A stretch of DNA of 25,962 nt from NCBI GenBank assembly GCA_964242925.1, contig CAXTBW010000061.1:1-25962 (forward strand). The letters run 5' to 3'. This DNA is from LMUY01 sp964242925 (GTDB lineage Bacteria > Pseudomonadota > Alphaproteobacteria > Acetobacterales > Acetobacteraceae). This document shows, piece by piece, positions 18,767 through 25,213 of this stretch; the first letter of the stretch is position 1; each line of letters opens with the position of its first letter. The translations under genes were made by a program, and so were the position numbers. The notes under the pieces are model-generated. The model saw nothing but the letters and a program-made list of their open reading frames with translations, did not search any database and was not told the DNA's origin.

Positions 18767-19534
18767 ATGGCGACGGTCACGATTTGGGGGCTGGCGTTGC
18801 GGGCGATGTTGGCGTGCCTGCTTACCGTTGGCGGCGCGTCGCTATCTGGCGGCGCTCAGGCTGCAGGGCTTTCGCAGGAGCAGCGCGCCGATGCCGTGCA
18901 AGCGGTCCGACAGGCGCTGCGGGACGACCCCTCGATCCTGCGCGAGGCGATTGCGGCGCTGCAGGCCGACGACAGCCGCCGGCAGGAGGCGACGGCGAGC
19001 GGGGCGATCGCAGCCCACCGCGCCGCCCTGATCGCCGACCCGGCCGACCCGGTCGCCGGCAACCCGTCCGGGGACGTCGCGATCGTCGAGTTCTACGACC
19101 CGCGCTGCCCCTACTGCCGCCAGATGCTGCCGGTGCTGGACGCGTTGCTGCACGCCGATCCGCATGTGCGCGTCGTGTACAAGGACATTCCGATCCTGGG
19201 GCCGGCCTCGGTGATGGAATCGCGCGCGTTGCTCGCCGCCCAGCGGCAGGGCGGCTATCTGCGTCTGCAGTCGGCGCTGATGCGATCCGGCGCCACGCCT
19301 ACCGCGGCCAGCCTGCGCGCCGAGGCCGAGCGGCAGGGGCTCGATGGCGCGCGGTTCGACCGCGACATCGCCGACCCGGCGGTGCAGGCGCGGCTGGACG
19401 ACAATCTGCGCCTCGCCGCGCTGCTGCACGTGGACGGCACGCCGGCGCTGGTGATCGGCGACCGATTGTTTCCGGGCGCCATGGAACTGGCCGACATGCA
19501 GCAAGCCGTAATCGCGGCGCGGGCGACAAGATGA
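18767..19534 (+). CDS. Periplasmic DsbA-family thiol:disulfide oxidoreductase (ScsC/BdbD-like)
   Basis: A 255-residue exported protein with a thioredoxin fold. A Sec-type signal runs to about residue 33 (probable cut after AQA). A charged helical N-terminal section (about 36-85) resembles the oligomerisation region of ScsC-like proteins. The DsbA-type core follows, with the active site CPYC (Cys114 and Cys117) in the strand-helix VEFYDPRCPYCRQ and a cis-proline (Pro226) in DGTPAL. The helical insert lies between them. It probably oxidises or isomerises disulfides in secreted proteins; which of these depends on its reducing partner, and no DsbB or DsbD homologue is nearby. The ATG at 18767 has GGGAGG 10 bases upstream; the frame opens earlier at 18725, but that would spoil the signal peptide. 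A small AT-rich palindrome lies after the stop. Confidence 0.9.
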   Translation: MATVTIWGLALRAMLACLLTVGGASLSGGAQAAGLSQEQRADAVQAVRQALRDDPSILREAIAALQADDSRRQEATASGAIAAHRAALIADPADPVAGNPSGDVAIVEFYDPRCPYCRQMLPVLDALLHADPHVRVVYKDIPILGPASVMESRALLAAQRQGGYLRLQSALMRSGATPTAASLRAEAERQGLDGARFDRDIADPAVQARLDDNLRLAALLHVDGTPALVIGDRLFPGAMELADMQQAVIAARATR

Positions 19535-19590
19535 CCCGCCCTATCGTTACAAAGTCAGAAAACAGCCTTCGACCTCCGTAGTTGGCCGTC

Positions 19591-19608
19591 AATCGAAGTT
19601 ATTCGATT
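19591..19608. promoter_or_regulatory. AT-rich perfect palindrome upstream of the asparaginase homologue
   Basis: AATCGAA and TTCGATT form a perfect 7-base inverted repeat around GTTA, in an unusually AT-rich patch for this genome, 60 bases before the GTG start at 19668. TTGGCC at 19582-19587 with GATTAA 17 bases further on could be a weak promoter that the palindrome would overlap. It looks more like a regulator-binding site than a terminator, because the stem is AT-rich and no T-run follows directly. A role as terminator of the upstream gene remains possible. Confidence 0.4.
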
Positions 19609-19667
19609 AACTTACTGTTTCGAGGCTGGCCGTTGTAGTCTCCACTGTTCGGGTTCGGGAGAGCGCG

Positions 19668-20618
19668 GTGGCCGGTTTTGTCCTGGCGGTTCATGGCGGC
19701 GCCGGCACGCTGGCGCCCGAGGCGTCCAATCCGTCGATCGAGCGCGAGTCGCATGCCGGGCTGCGGGCCGCGCTGGAGGCGGGATACCGAGTGCTGACCG
19801 CCGGGGGCGCCGCCGAAGAAGCGGTCGTCACCGCCGTCATGGTGCTGGAGGACGACCCGCAATTCAATGCCGGGAGGGGTTCGATGTTCAACGCCGCCGG
19901 GCGCCAGGAGATGGATGCGGCCGTGATGGAGGGCCGCGGCCGGGTCACCGGCGCAGTGGTGGGGATTTGCGGCCCGCGCAACCCGGTGCTTGCCGCGATG
20001 GCGGTGATGAAGCGATCGCCCAACGGGTTGCTGGTGGGCGCGGGCGCTCTTGCGTTCCTGCAGGGCCACATCCCGTTCGAGGAGGAGGCGTTTTTCCAGA
20101 CCGAGCGCCGCTGGCGTGCGCTGCAGATGAAGCTGGCGCGGCAGCGTTCGGGCGGGCTGGCGCCGCTGGACGATTCGGACCGTTACGGGGCGGTGGGCGC
20201 CGTAGCGCTGGACCAGTCCGGCGGGATGGCGGCAGCCACCAGCACAGGCGGCGCGACTGGAACCCTGCCGGGCCGGGCGGACGACGCCTCGGTGATCGGC
20301 GCGGGCGCTTGGGCGTCCGAGCATTGCGCCATCTCGGCGACCGGCGATGGCGACAGCTTCTCGCGGGCGGCGGTCGCGTATGAGATCGTCGCGCGGATGC
20401 GCTTTAACGGGCAGGCGCTGGCGGCGGCGGCCAACGACGTGATCGCGCTGGCCGGCCAGCGCGGCGGCAGCGGCGGGTTGATCGCGGTCAACGCCGCGGG
20501 CGAGGTGACGATGCCGTTCAATGCGCGCGGCATGTATCGCGGCGTCATCGACGCGACCGGGCGGGCGCAGACCACGATCTACCGCAACCGTCCGATGGTC
20601 CGCGATTTAGCGGCATAG
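19668..20618 (+). CDS. Isoaspartyl peptidase/L-asparaginase-family protein with Ala in place of the catalytic Thr
   Basis: A 316-residue homologue of plant-type asparaginase/isoaspartyl peptidase (IaaA, EcAIII), an N-terminal-nucleophile hydrolase made as a precursor that cuts itself before a threonine. Family motifs are present in order: AVHGGAG near the start, NAGRGSMFN, ELD-like EMDAAVM, RNPVLAA, AAATSTGG, LPGRADDAS (conserved Arg and Asp), SATGDGDSF, GGSGGLIAVN and MPFNARGMYRG. At the self-cleavage site the usual G-T-V-G reads G174-A175-V176-G177: codon GCG at 20190-20192 encodes alanine where the nucleophile threonine is expected. Established chemistry of the family says such a protein should neither process itself nor hydrolyse asparagine by the normal route. 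It may be a pseudoenzyme with a binding or regulatory role, or the base may be an error. GTG start with GGGAGA 5 bases upstream. Length is normal, with no frameshift. Confidence 0.88.
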   Translation: MAGFVLAVHGGAGTLAPEASNPSIERESHAGLRAALEAGYRVLTAGGAAEEAVVTAVMVLEDDPQFNAGRGSMFNAAGRQEMDAAVMEGRGRVTGAVVGICGPRNPVLAAMAVMKRSPNGLLVGAGALAFLQGHIPFEEEAFFQTERRWRALQMKLARQRSGGLAPLDDSDRYGAVGAVALDQSGGMAAATSTGGATGTLPGRADDASVIGAGAWASEHCAISATGDGDSFSRAAVAYEIVARMRFNGQALAAAANDVIALAGQRGGSGGLIAVNAAGEVTMPFNARGMYRGVIDATGRAQTTIYRNRPMVRDLAA

Positions 20619-20706
20619 TTGCGGTTGCGCTTGTAACGTCCCGCACCCGGCGCTAGGTGCGGACCCGGGGCCGTCAAACGACAAGGCCCAACAGAGGACG
20701 GATGTC

Positions 20707-21732
20707 ATGGGCTACAAGGTCGCGGTCGTGGGCGCCACTGGGGCAGTCGGGCGCGAGATGCTGAAGATCCTGGCCGAGCGCAACTTCCCGGTCAGCGACA
20801 TCGCGGCGCTCGCGTCGGGCCGGTCCGTCGGTCAGGACATCTCGTTCGGCGAGAAGCGGGTGCTCAAGATCCAGGCGCTCGACAACTTCGACTTCACCGG
20901 TTGGGACATCGGGCTGTTCAGCCCCGGGGCCGTCGTGTCCGCCATCCACGCGCCGCGCGCCGCCGCCGCCGGGTGCATCGTGATCGACAACACCAGCCAG
21001 TTCCGCATGGAGCCGGACGTGCCGCTCGTGGTGCCGGAGGTGAACCCGGACGCGCTGTCGCGCATTCGCCGCGGCATCATCGCGAACCCGAACTGCTCCA
21101 CCATTCAAATGGTGGTCGCGCTGAAGCCGCTGCACGACCGCTTCCACGCGCGCCGCGTGGTGGTGTCGACGTATCAGTCGGTCTCGGGCGCCGGCAAGGA
21201 CGGCATGGATGAGCTGTGGGTGCAGAGCCGCGGCACCTTCGTGGGCGATGCGCCGACCGCGCAGCAGTTCACCAAGGTCATCGCGTTCAACGTCATCCCG
21301 CACATCGACCGCTTCATGGACGACGGCGCCACCAAGGAAGAGTGGAAGATGGCGGTGGAGACCCGCAAGATCCTGGACCCGGAGATCAAGGTGCACGCCA
21401 CCTGCGTGCGCGTCCCCGTGTTCGTGGGCCACGGCGAGGCGGTGAACGTCGAGTTCGAGCTGCCGGTGACGCCGGCGGAGGCGCGGGCCGCGCTGCGTTC
21501 GGCGCCCGGCGTGCAGGTGGTCGACACCCGCGACGACGGCGGTTACGCAACGCCGTTGGACTGCGCCGGGGACGACGACGTGCTGGTCAGCCGCATCCGC
21601 CGCGACCCGACGGTGGCCAACGGGTTGTCGTTCTGGTGCGTGTGCGACAATCTTCGCAAGGGCGCGGCGCTGAACGCGGTGCAGATCGCCGAGGTCCTGG
21701 TCGCGCGGGGGTTGCTCGCCAAGGCGGCCTGA
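20707..21732 (+). CDS. asd: Aspartate-semialdehyde dehydrogenase
   Basis: A cytoplasmic NADP-dependent enzyme that converts aspartyl phosphate to aspartate semialdehyde, the branch point to lysine/diaminopimelate, threonine and methionine. At 341 residues it has the normal length. The Rossmann motif is GATGAVG (9-15). The catalytic cysteine is Cys130 in ANPNCST, the conserved arginine is Arg235 in CVRVPV, and the acid-base histidine is His242 in VGHGE. GAGGA lies about 8 bases before the ATG. The SMR transporter gene begins four bases after the stop, so the two are probably translated together. Nothing unusual is seen in the active site. The gap before it (20619-20706) has only a weak 6-base stem at 20641-20662. 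Confidence 0.97.
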   Translation: MGYKVAVVGATGAVGREMLKILAERNFPVSDIAALASGRSVGQDISFGEKRVLKIQALDNFDFTGWDIGLFSPGAVVSAIHAPRAAAAGCIVIDNTSQFRMEPDVPLVVPEVNPDALSRIRRGIIANPNCSTIQMVVALKPLHDRFHARRVVVSTYQSVSGAGKDGMDELWVQSRGTFVGDAPTAQQFTKVIAFNVIPHIDRFMDDGATKEEWKMAVETRKILDPEIKVHATCVRVPVFVGHGEAVNVEFELPVTPAEARAALRSAPGVQVVDTRDDGGYATPLDCAGDDDVLVSRIRRDPTVANGLSFWCVCDNLRKGAALNAVQIAEVLVARGLLAKAA

Positions 21733-21736
21733 CCCG

Positions 21737-22057
21737 GTGCCGGCCGCCTGGCTCTGGCTGGCGGTCGCGGGCTTGTTCGAGGTGGTCTGGGTGGTGCTGC
21801 TCAAGCAGGCCGACGGGTTTAGCCGGCTGTGGTGGAGCCTGGGCACCATCGCCGCGATGGGGGCCAGCTTCGGCGCCATGTCGCAGGCGCTGCGGGTGCT
21901 GCCGATGGGCACGGTCTACGCGGTCTGGACCGGGATCGGCGCAGCGGGCGGCTTGTTGTGGGGCATCGCGGCAGAAGGGGAGCCGTCCGGCCTGCTGCGG
22001 CTGGGCTGCGTCGGGCTGATCATCGCGGGGGTGGCGGGGCTGAAGCTGGCCGGGTGA
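21737..22057 (+). CDS. sugE: SMR-family transporter, SugE/Gdx type
   Basis: A 106-residue inner-membrane protein with four hydrophobic helices, the size of small multidrug resistance proteins. The membrane-embedded glutamate that binds substrate and protons is Glu15 in AGLFEVVW. The start of helix 2 (LKQADGFSRLWWS) and the stretch PMGTVYAVWTGIGAAGG match the SugE/Gdx branch, whose characterised members export guanidinium. Gdx subtype is inferred from these motifs; a quaternary-ammonium exporter (EmrE/Qac) is the alternative. Start GTG four bases after asd; no guanidine riboswitch can be present in such a short gap, so expression probably follows asd. SMR proteins work as antiparallel dimers; only one subunit gene is seen. 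Confidence 0.88.
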   Translation: MPAAWLWLAVAGLFEVVWVVLLKQADGFSRLWWSLGTIAAMGASFGAMSQALRVLPMGTVYAVWTGIGAAGGLLWGIAAEGEPSGLLRLGCVGLIIAGVAGLKLAG

Positions 22058-22086
22058 GCTGGGCACCGCAGTAAGCCTAACCACCC

Positions 22087-22185
22087 GTTATAGCGAGCCA
22101 GCGCCTCGCCGTCGTGGCGAGCCTGGGCAGCGCATACGCGTCTGGCTGCTGGATTGCCGCGTCGCAAGCGCTCCTCGCGATGACG
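22087..22185 (+). repeat. Intergenic repeat, family B copy 2
   Basis: About 99 bases, same orientation and design as 15845-15940: caccc then gttat, gcgagcc, a variable centre and a terminal block ctggattgc...gcaagcgctcctcgcgatgacga differing from copy 1 at only a few positions. It lies in the 137-base gap between the stop codons of the SMR transporter and the DUF1186 gene. It may act as a shared terminator or be a non-autonomous repeat; the sequence does not decide. Confidence 0.75.
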
Positions 22186-22194
22186 AATCGAATC

Positions 22195-23067
22195 TTACGC
22201 TGCGGCCAGGCAGCACTTCTTGAATTTCTTACCGCTGCCGCAAGGGCAAGGGTCGTTGCGGCCGACGTCGCGAAGCGGGTTGCGGACCGGTTCGGCAGGC
22301 AGGCCCCAGATACTCTTGTCGTCCTCCTCTCCCTCACCGGCCCAGGCGGCAAGGAACTCGACAGCGCTGCCAACTGGGCCCAGACCGCGCCAAACCGCGC
22401 CGCTTCTCTGGCCGGGGTTCTCGCGCGCCTCACGAAGGTCGTCCCAGAAATCCGCCGGGTCCATCATCTCGGGGCCAACACGATCGTCCTGGAACATGGC
22501 CTCGGCTTGCGCGGCAAGGCCGGCAAATCCCATTCCTCCGACAGCGTTCACCCAGCCCAACCAGAGATCGGGAGCCTCGTCCTGGGCAGCCCGGTGCGGC
22601 ATCGCGGCGAGATGACGATATAAATCCGACTCGGAGATGCGCCGGGTGCGGGCGAAATAGGCCAGCACCATCAGGACGTCGCCTCGCAGCTGGGCGTCGG
22701 CGGCCGGGTTGTCCGCCAAGGCGTAGAGCGGCGCCGGGTCGCCGTCGAAGGTGCTGATCAGGATGGACGGCACGGACTGGGCGAGACCATCGTCGCCGAA
22801 TATGAGGCTGGCGCGCTCCGGGTCGCGTAGCAGCCGGCAGAGCGGCGCGAAAGTCGCGGTGTCCGCCTTCTCGGCCAGCAGGTGGAAGACGATGAACAGC
22901 GCCCGCTCGGTGCGCTCGGACTGGTCGCGGCCCGAAACGTAGCCGTCCACCAGGCTGCGGCAGAGCGGGCCCGTCTGCTTCCAATCGTCCAGCACCCAAC
23001 CCATCGAGTCCGCCGGCACGCTGCGCTCAGGGAGCCCGAACGAGGTGATCGCGAGGTCGAAACTCAT
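22195..23067 (-). CDS. DUF1186-type protein with C-terminal SEC-C zinc motif
   Basis: A 290-residue soluble protein. Most of it is helical repeat-like sequence of the DUF1186 type (for example RALFIVFHLLAEK and YFARTRRISESDLYRHLAAM), which has no established biochemical role. The last 20 residues form a SEC-C motif, NDPCPCGSGKKFKKCC, with Cys274, Cys276, Cys285 and Cys286 as zinc ligands; the same motif ends SecA and many unrelated proteins and often mediates protein binding. The start at 23067 is set by a 4-base ATGA overlap with the stop of the upstream zinc-ribbon gene; the frame is open to 23097. Overlap implies joint translation and perhaps joint function of the two zinc-binding proteins. 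Confidence 0.85.
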   Translation of the reverse strand: MSFDLAITSFGLPERSVPADSMGWVLDDWKQTGPLCRSLVDGYVSGRDQSERTERALFIVFHLLAEKADTATFAPLCRLLRDPERASLIFGDDGLAQSVPSILISTFDGDPAPLYALADNPAADAQLRGDVLMVLAYFARTRRISESDLYRHLAAMPHRAAQDEAPDLWLGWVNAVGGMGFAGLAAQAEAMFQDDRVGPEMMDPADFWDDLREARENPGQRSGAVWRGLGPVGSAVEFLAAWAGEGEEDDKSIWGLPAEPVRNPLRDVGRNDPCPCGSGKKFKKCCLAAA

Positions 23068-23693
23068 GGCCGTCCAGTCCCCAGCAGGCGCCCCCAAAAA
23101 CCGGCGGCGGCGCGTTTGCCATGCGCCACGTGCGGCATGCGCGCCGGGGGGCGCAGCGCGCTGCTCAGCATGTGCCGGCCGGTGTCGCCCGCCGCGACGC
23201 GGGCGCGCTCGAACGCGACGATGGGGCCGGCCTCGGGCGGGAGCGCGGCCAGGGTGGCGGCAGCCTCGGTCAACAGTCCGGCGCGGCGCTGGATGTCGGC
23301 CAGGCGCAGCACCGCCTCCAGTTCACGGGGCGCGGGCCAGGCCGCCACCGCTTGACGGCGGAGAAGCAACCCGTCGCCGCCGGCATCCTCGACGGACCAC
23401 GCCGCTTGCAACAGCGCCTCCGCCCGTGCGGCGCCGTCCGACAGGGCCGCCCAGCGCAGGAACGGCGATGCCAGCGCGCGATAGGCGTCGGTGCGCACGG
23501 TTTCCGACGCGCTGGCAGGCATTGCGGCGAGGTCGGGCGCGCAGGCTCCACAGGAACGGCAGGTTTGCACCCAGTTCGACAAGGTAGAGCGCGCCGGCTC
23601 GCCCGGCCGGCCGTCCAGGTCGGGGGCGCCTTCCGGTTGCGGCGCGCGGAACGGGAGTGGCGCGGGTGAGCCGCAAACGGCGCAGGCGGTCAT
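23064..23693 (-). CDS. Hypothetical protein with N-terminal zinc ribbon
   Basis: I do not recognise this 209-residue protein as a named family. It has two CxxC pairs, Cys4/Cys7 and Cys45/Cys48 (MTACAVCG and CRSCG), separated by a Pro/Gly-rich stretch, which look like a zinc ribbon. The rest, about residues 60-165, is alanine-rich and predicted helical, with short repeating helices such as EALLQAAWSVEDAG and ELEAVLRLADIQRRAGLLTEAAATL that could be a TPR-like pair. There is no signal peptide or membrane segment. It overlaps the DUF1186 start by 4 bases and begins 21 bases after the phosphatase-like gene. A role with the SEC-C protein is suggested by the coupling only. Confidence 0.75.
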   Translation of the reverse strand: MTACAVCGSPAPLPFRAPQPEGAPDLDGRPGEPARSTLSNWVQTCRSCGACAPDLAAMPASASETVRTDAYRALASPFLRWAALSDGAARAEALLQAAWSVEDAGGDGLLLRRQAVAAWPAPRELEAVLRLADIQRRAGLLTEAAATLAALPPEAGPIVAFERARVAAGDTGRHMLSSALRPPARMPHVAHGKRAAAGFWGRLLGTGRP

Positions 23694-23714
23694 CGGCGGA
23701 TTGTAGCGGCAGCG

Positions 23715-24374
23715 CTATTCGCGCACCAGCACACGGTCCACCAGGAAGCTTGCCAGCCCGCCGGCAACGAAGTCCCGCCGCAGCGCCGCCTCATCGTATT
23801 CGTGCTCGACCCAATGCAGGAACGGCACGCGGCCCTCAGCCTGGGCGGCGTAGTGGATGAAGAACGCGTCGAGGATGCCGGTGCGCGAGCGGCTCCAATG
23901 GCCGAACCGCCACGAAAGTTGTGCGAGCGCGTCCTGGCTGGTGCCGCCCTCGAACAGCAGCGCCAGGCCGGAGGCGAGCCCCGCGCGGTCAGCGCCGGAC
24001 TTGCAGTGCATCAGCGCCGGCGTCTCCAGGGTGCGATAGATCTCGGCGAAGCGGAGGATGCGGTCACGATGCGGCGCGCCGCGACTCTCGAAGGCCATGT
24101 CGACGTGATGCAGGCCAAGCTCGGCGGAGGCGCGGCGCGACAGCGCGTCGGAGCCGCACTGGCGATGCCCGCGCAGGTTAATCAGCGTGCGCAGGCCGTA
24201 CTGCCGCTTGGCCGCCGCAAGCCGCGCCGGGGTTGGATGGTTCGACCGGTAGAGCTTGCCCGGCACCACCACCGCCAAATTGTCCCACAGCACGCGGAAT
24301 ACGGCGTGGTCGACCAGCATCGAGTCGCGCCACGCCGCGGCCTGGTGGTCCGGAAGGGTGCCGGTGAACACCAC
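23715..24374 (-). CDS. Protein tyrosine/dual-specificity phosphatase-like protein
   Basis: A 219-residue protein with the cysteine phosphatase P-loop HCKSGADRAGLASG: Cys124 is the nucleophile and Arg130 the phosphate-binding arginine. Upstream is the fold's typical LYRSNHPTPARLAAAKRQYGLRTLINLRG, resembling bacterial DSP/Siw14-like phosphatases. Such enzymes dephosphorylate proteins, inositol polyphosphates or other small phosphates, and the true substrate cannot be inferred. The start is GTG at 24374 with no strong ribosome-binding site; a later ATG at 24320 is possible but would remove residues that look conserved. It begins 23 bases after sdhB on the same strand, so it is probably transcribed with the succinate dehydrogenase genes. 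No signal peptide. Confidence 0.85.
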   Translation of the reverse strand: MVFTGTLPDHQAAAWRDSMLVDHAVFRVLWDNLAVVVPGKLYRSNHPTPARLAAAKRQYGLRTLINLRGHRQCGSDALSRRASAELGLHHVDMAFESRGAPHRDRILRFAEIYRTLETPALMHCKSGADRAGLASGLALLFEGGTSQDALAQLSWRFGHWSRSRTGILDAFFIHYAAQAEGRVPFLHWVEHEYDEAALRRDFVAGGLASFLVDRVLVRE

Positions 24375-24397
24375 AGTCTATACGCGACGCGTGTAGC

Positions 24398-25180
24398 TCA
24401 GCCGGCCCGTTCGAGCAGCATCTGCTTGATCTCGCCAATCGCCTTGGCGGGATTCAGGCCCTTGGGGCAGGTCTTGGTGCAGTTCATGATGGTGCGGCAG
24501 GCGTACAGCTTGAACGGGTCCTCCAGCGCATCGAGCCGCTGCCCTGTGTACTCGTCTCGGCTGTCGGAAATCCACCGATAGGCAGCAAGCAGGGTGGCCG
24601 GCCCAAGGTAACGGTCGCCGTTCCACCAATACGACGGGCAGGAGGTGGTGCAGCAGAAGCAGAGGATGCACTCCCACATGCCGTCCAGCTTGTGCCGCTC
24701 CTGCACGCTCTGGCGACGCTCGGCGTCGGGTGGCGGCGGGGTGTCGGACTTCAGCCACGGCTCGATGGACCGCAACTGGGCGTAGGCCATGGTGAGGTCG
24801 GGGACGAGGTCTTTCACCACCGCCATGTGCGGCAGCGGGTAGATCTTCACGGCGCCCTTCATATCCTCGACCGGCTTGAGGCAGGCCAGGGTATTGACGC
24901 CGTCGATGTTCATTGAGCATGAACCGCAGATGCCCTCGCGGCACGAGCGGCGGAAGGTGAGCGTCGGGTCGATGTCGTTCTTGATGTGGATCAGCGCATC
25001 CAGCACCATCGGGCCGATCGCGGCCAGGTCGACCTCATAGGTGTCAAGGCGCGGGTTTTCGCCGTCGTCCGGGTTCCAGCGATAGATCTTGAACTCGCGG
25101 ACTTCCTTGGCGCCCGGCGCGGCTTTCCAGGTCCGGCCCTGACTGACGCGGCTGTTCTTCGGGAGGGTTAGCTCAACCAT
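24398..25180 (-). CDS. sdhB: Succinate dehydrogenase iron-sulfur subunit
   Basis: The 260-residue electron-transfer subunit of complex II, on the inner face of the cytoplasmic membrane, passing electrons from SdhA to quinone. All three clusters' ligands are visible: [2Fe-2S] Cys80, Cys85, Cys88 and Cys100 in SCREGICGSCSMNIDG...LAC; [4Fe-4S] Cys171, Cys174 and Cys177 in CILCFCC; and the [3Fe-4S] region with Cys181, Cys228 and Cys234 plus Cys238 returning to the [4Fe-4S] cluster, in CRTIMNCTKTCPKG. Length is normal. GAGA lies about 9 bases before the ATG. It follows sdhA by 33 bases. The membrane anchor genes sdhC and sdhD are not in the window and would be expected upstream of sdhA. Confidence 0.97.
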   Translation of the reverse strand: MVELTLPKNSRVSQGRTWKAAPGAKEVREFKIYRWNPDDGENPRLDTYEVDLAAIGPMVLDALIHIKNDIDPTLTFRRSCREGICGSCSMNIDGVNTLACLKPVEDMKGAVKIYPLPHMAVVKDLVPDLTMAYAQLRSIEPWLKSDTPPPPDAERRQSVQERHKLDGMWECILCFCCTTSCPSYWWNGDRYLGPATLLAAYRWISDSRDEYTGQRLDALEDPFKLYACRTIMNCTKTCPKGLNPAKAIGEIKQMLLERAG

Positions 25181-25213
25181 GCTGGATCTCTCGTGAGGGA
25201 CGGATCATGCCGC

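Noticed and set aside
20641..20662. Hairpin ccgcac...gtgcgg before asd as a terminator
   Set aside because: Only six base pairs with a 10-base loop and no T-run; too weak to annotate.
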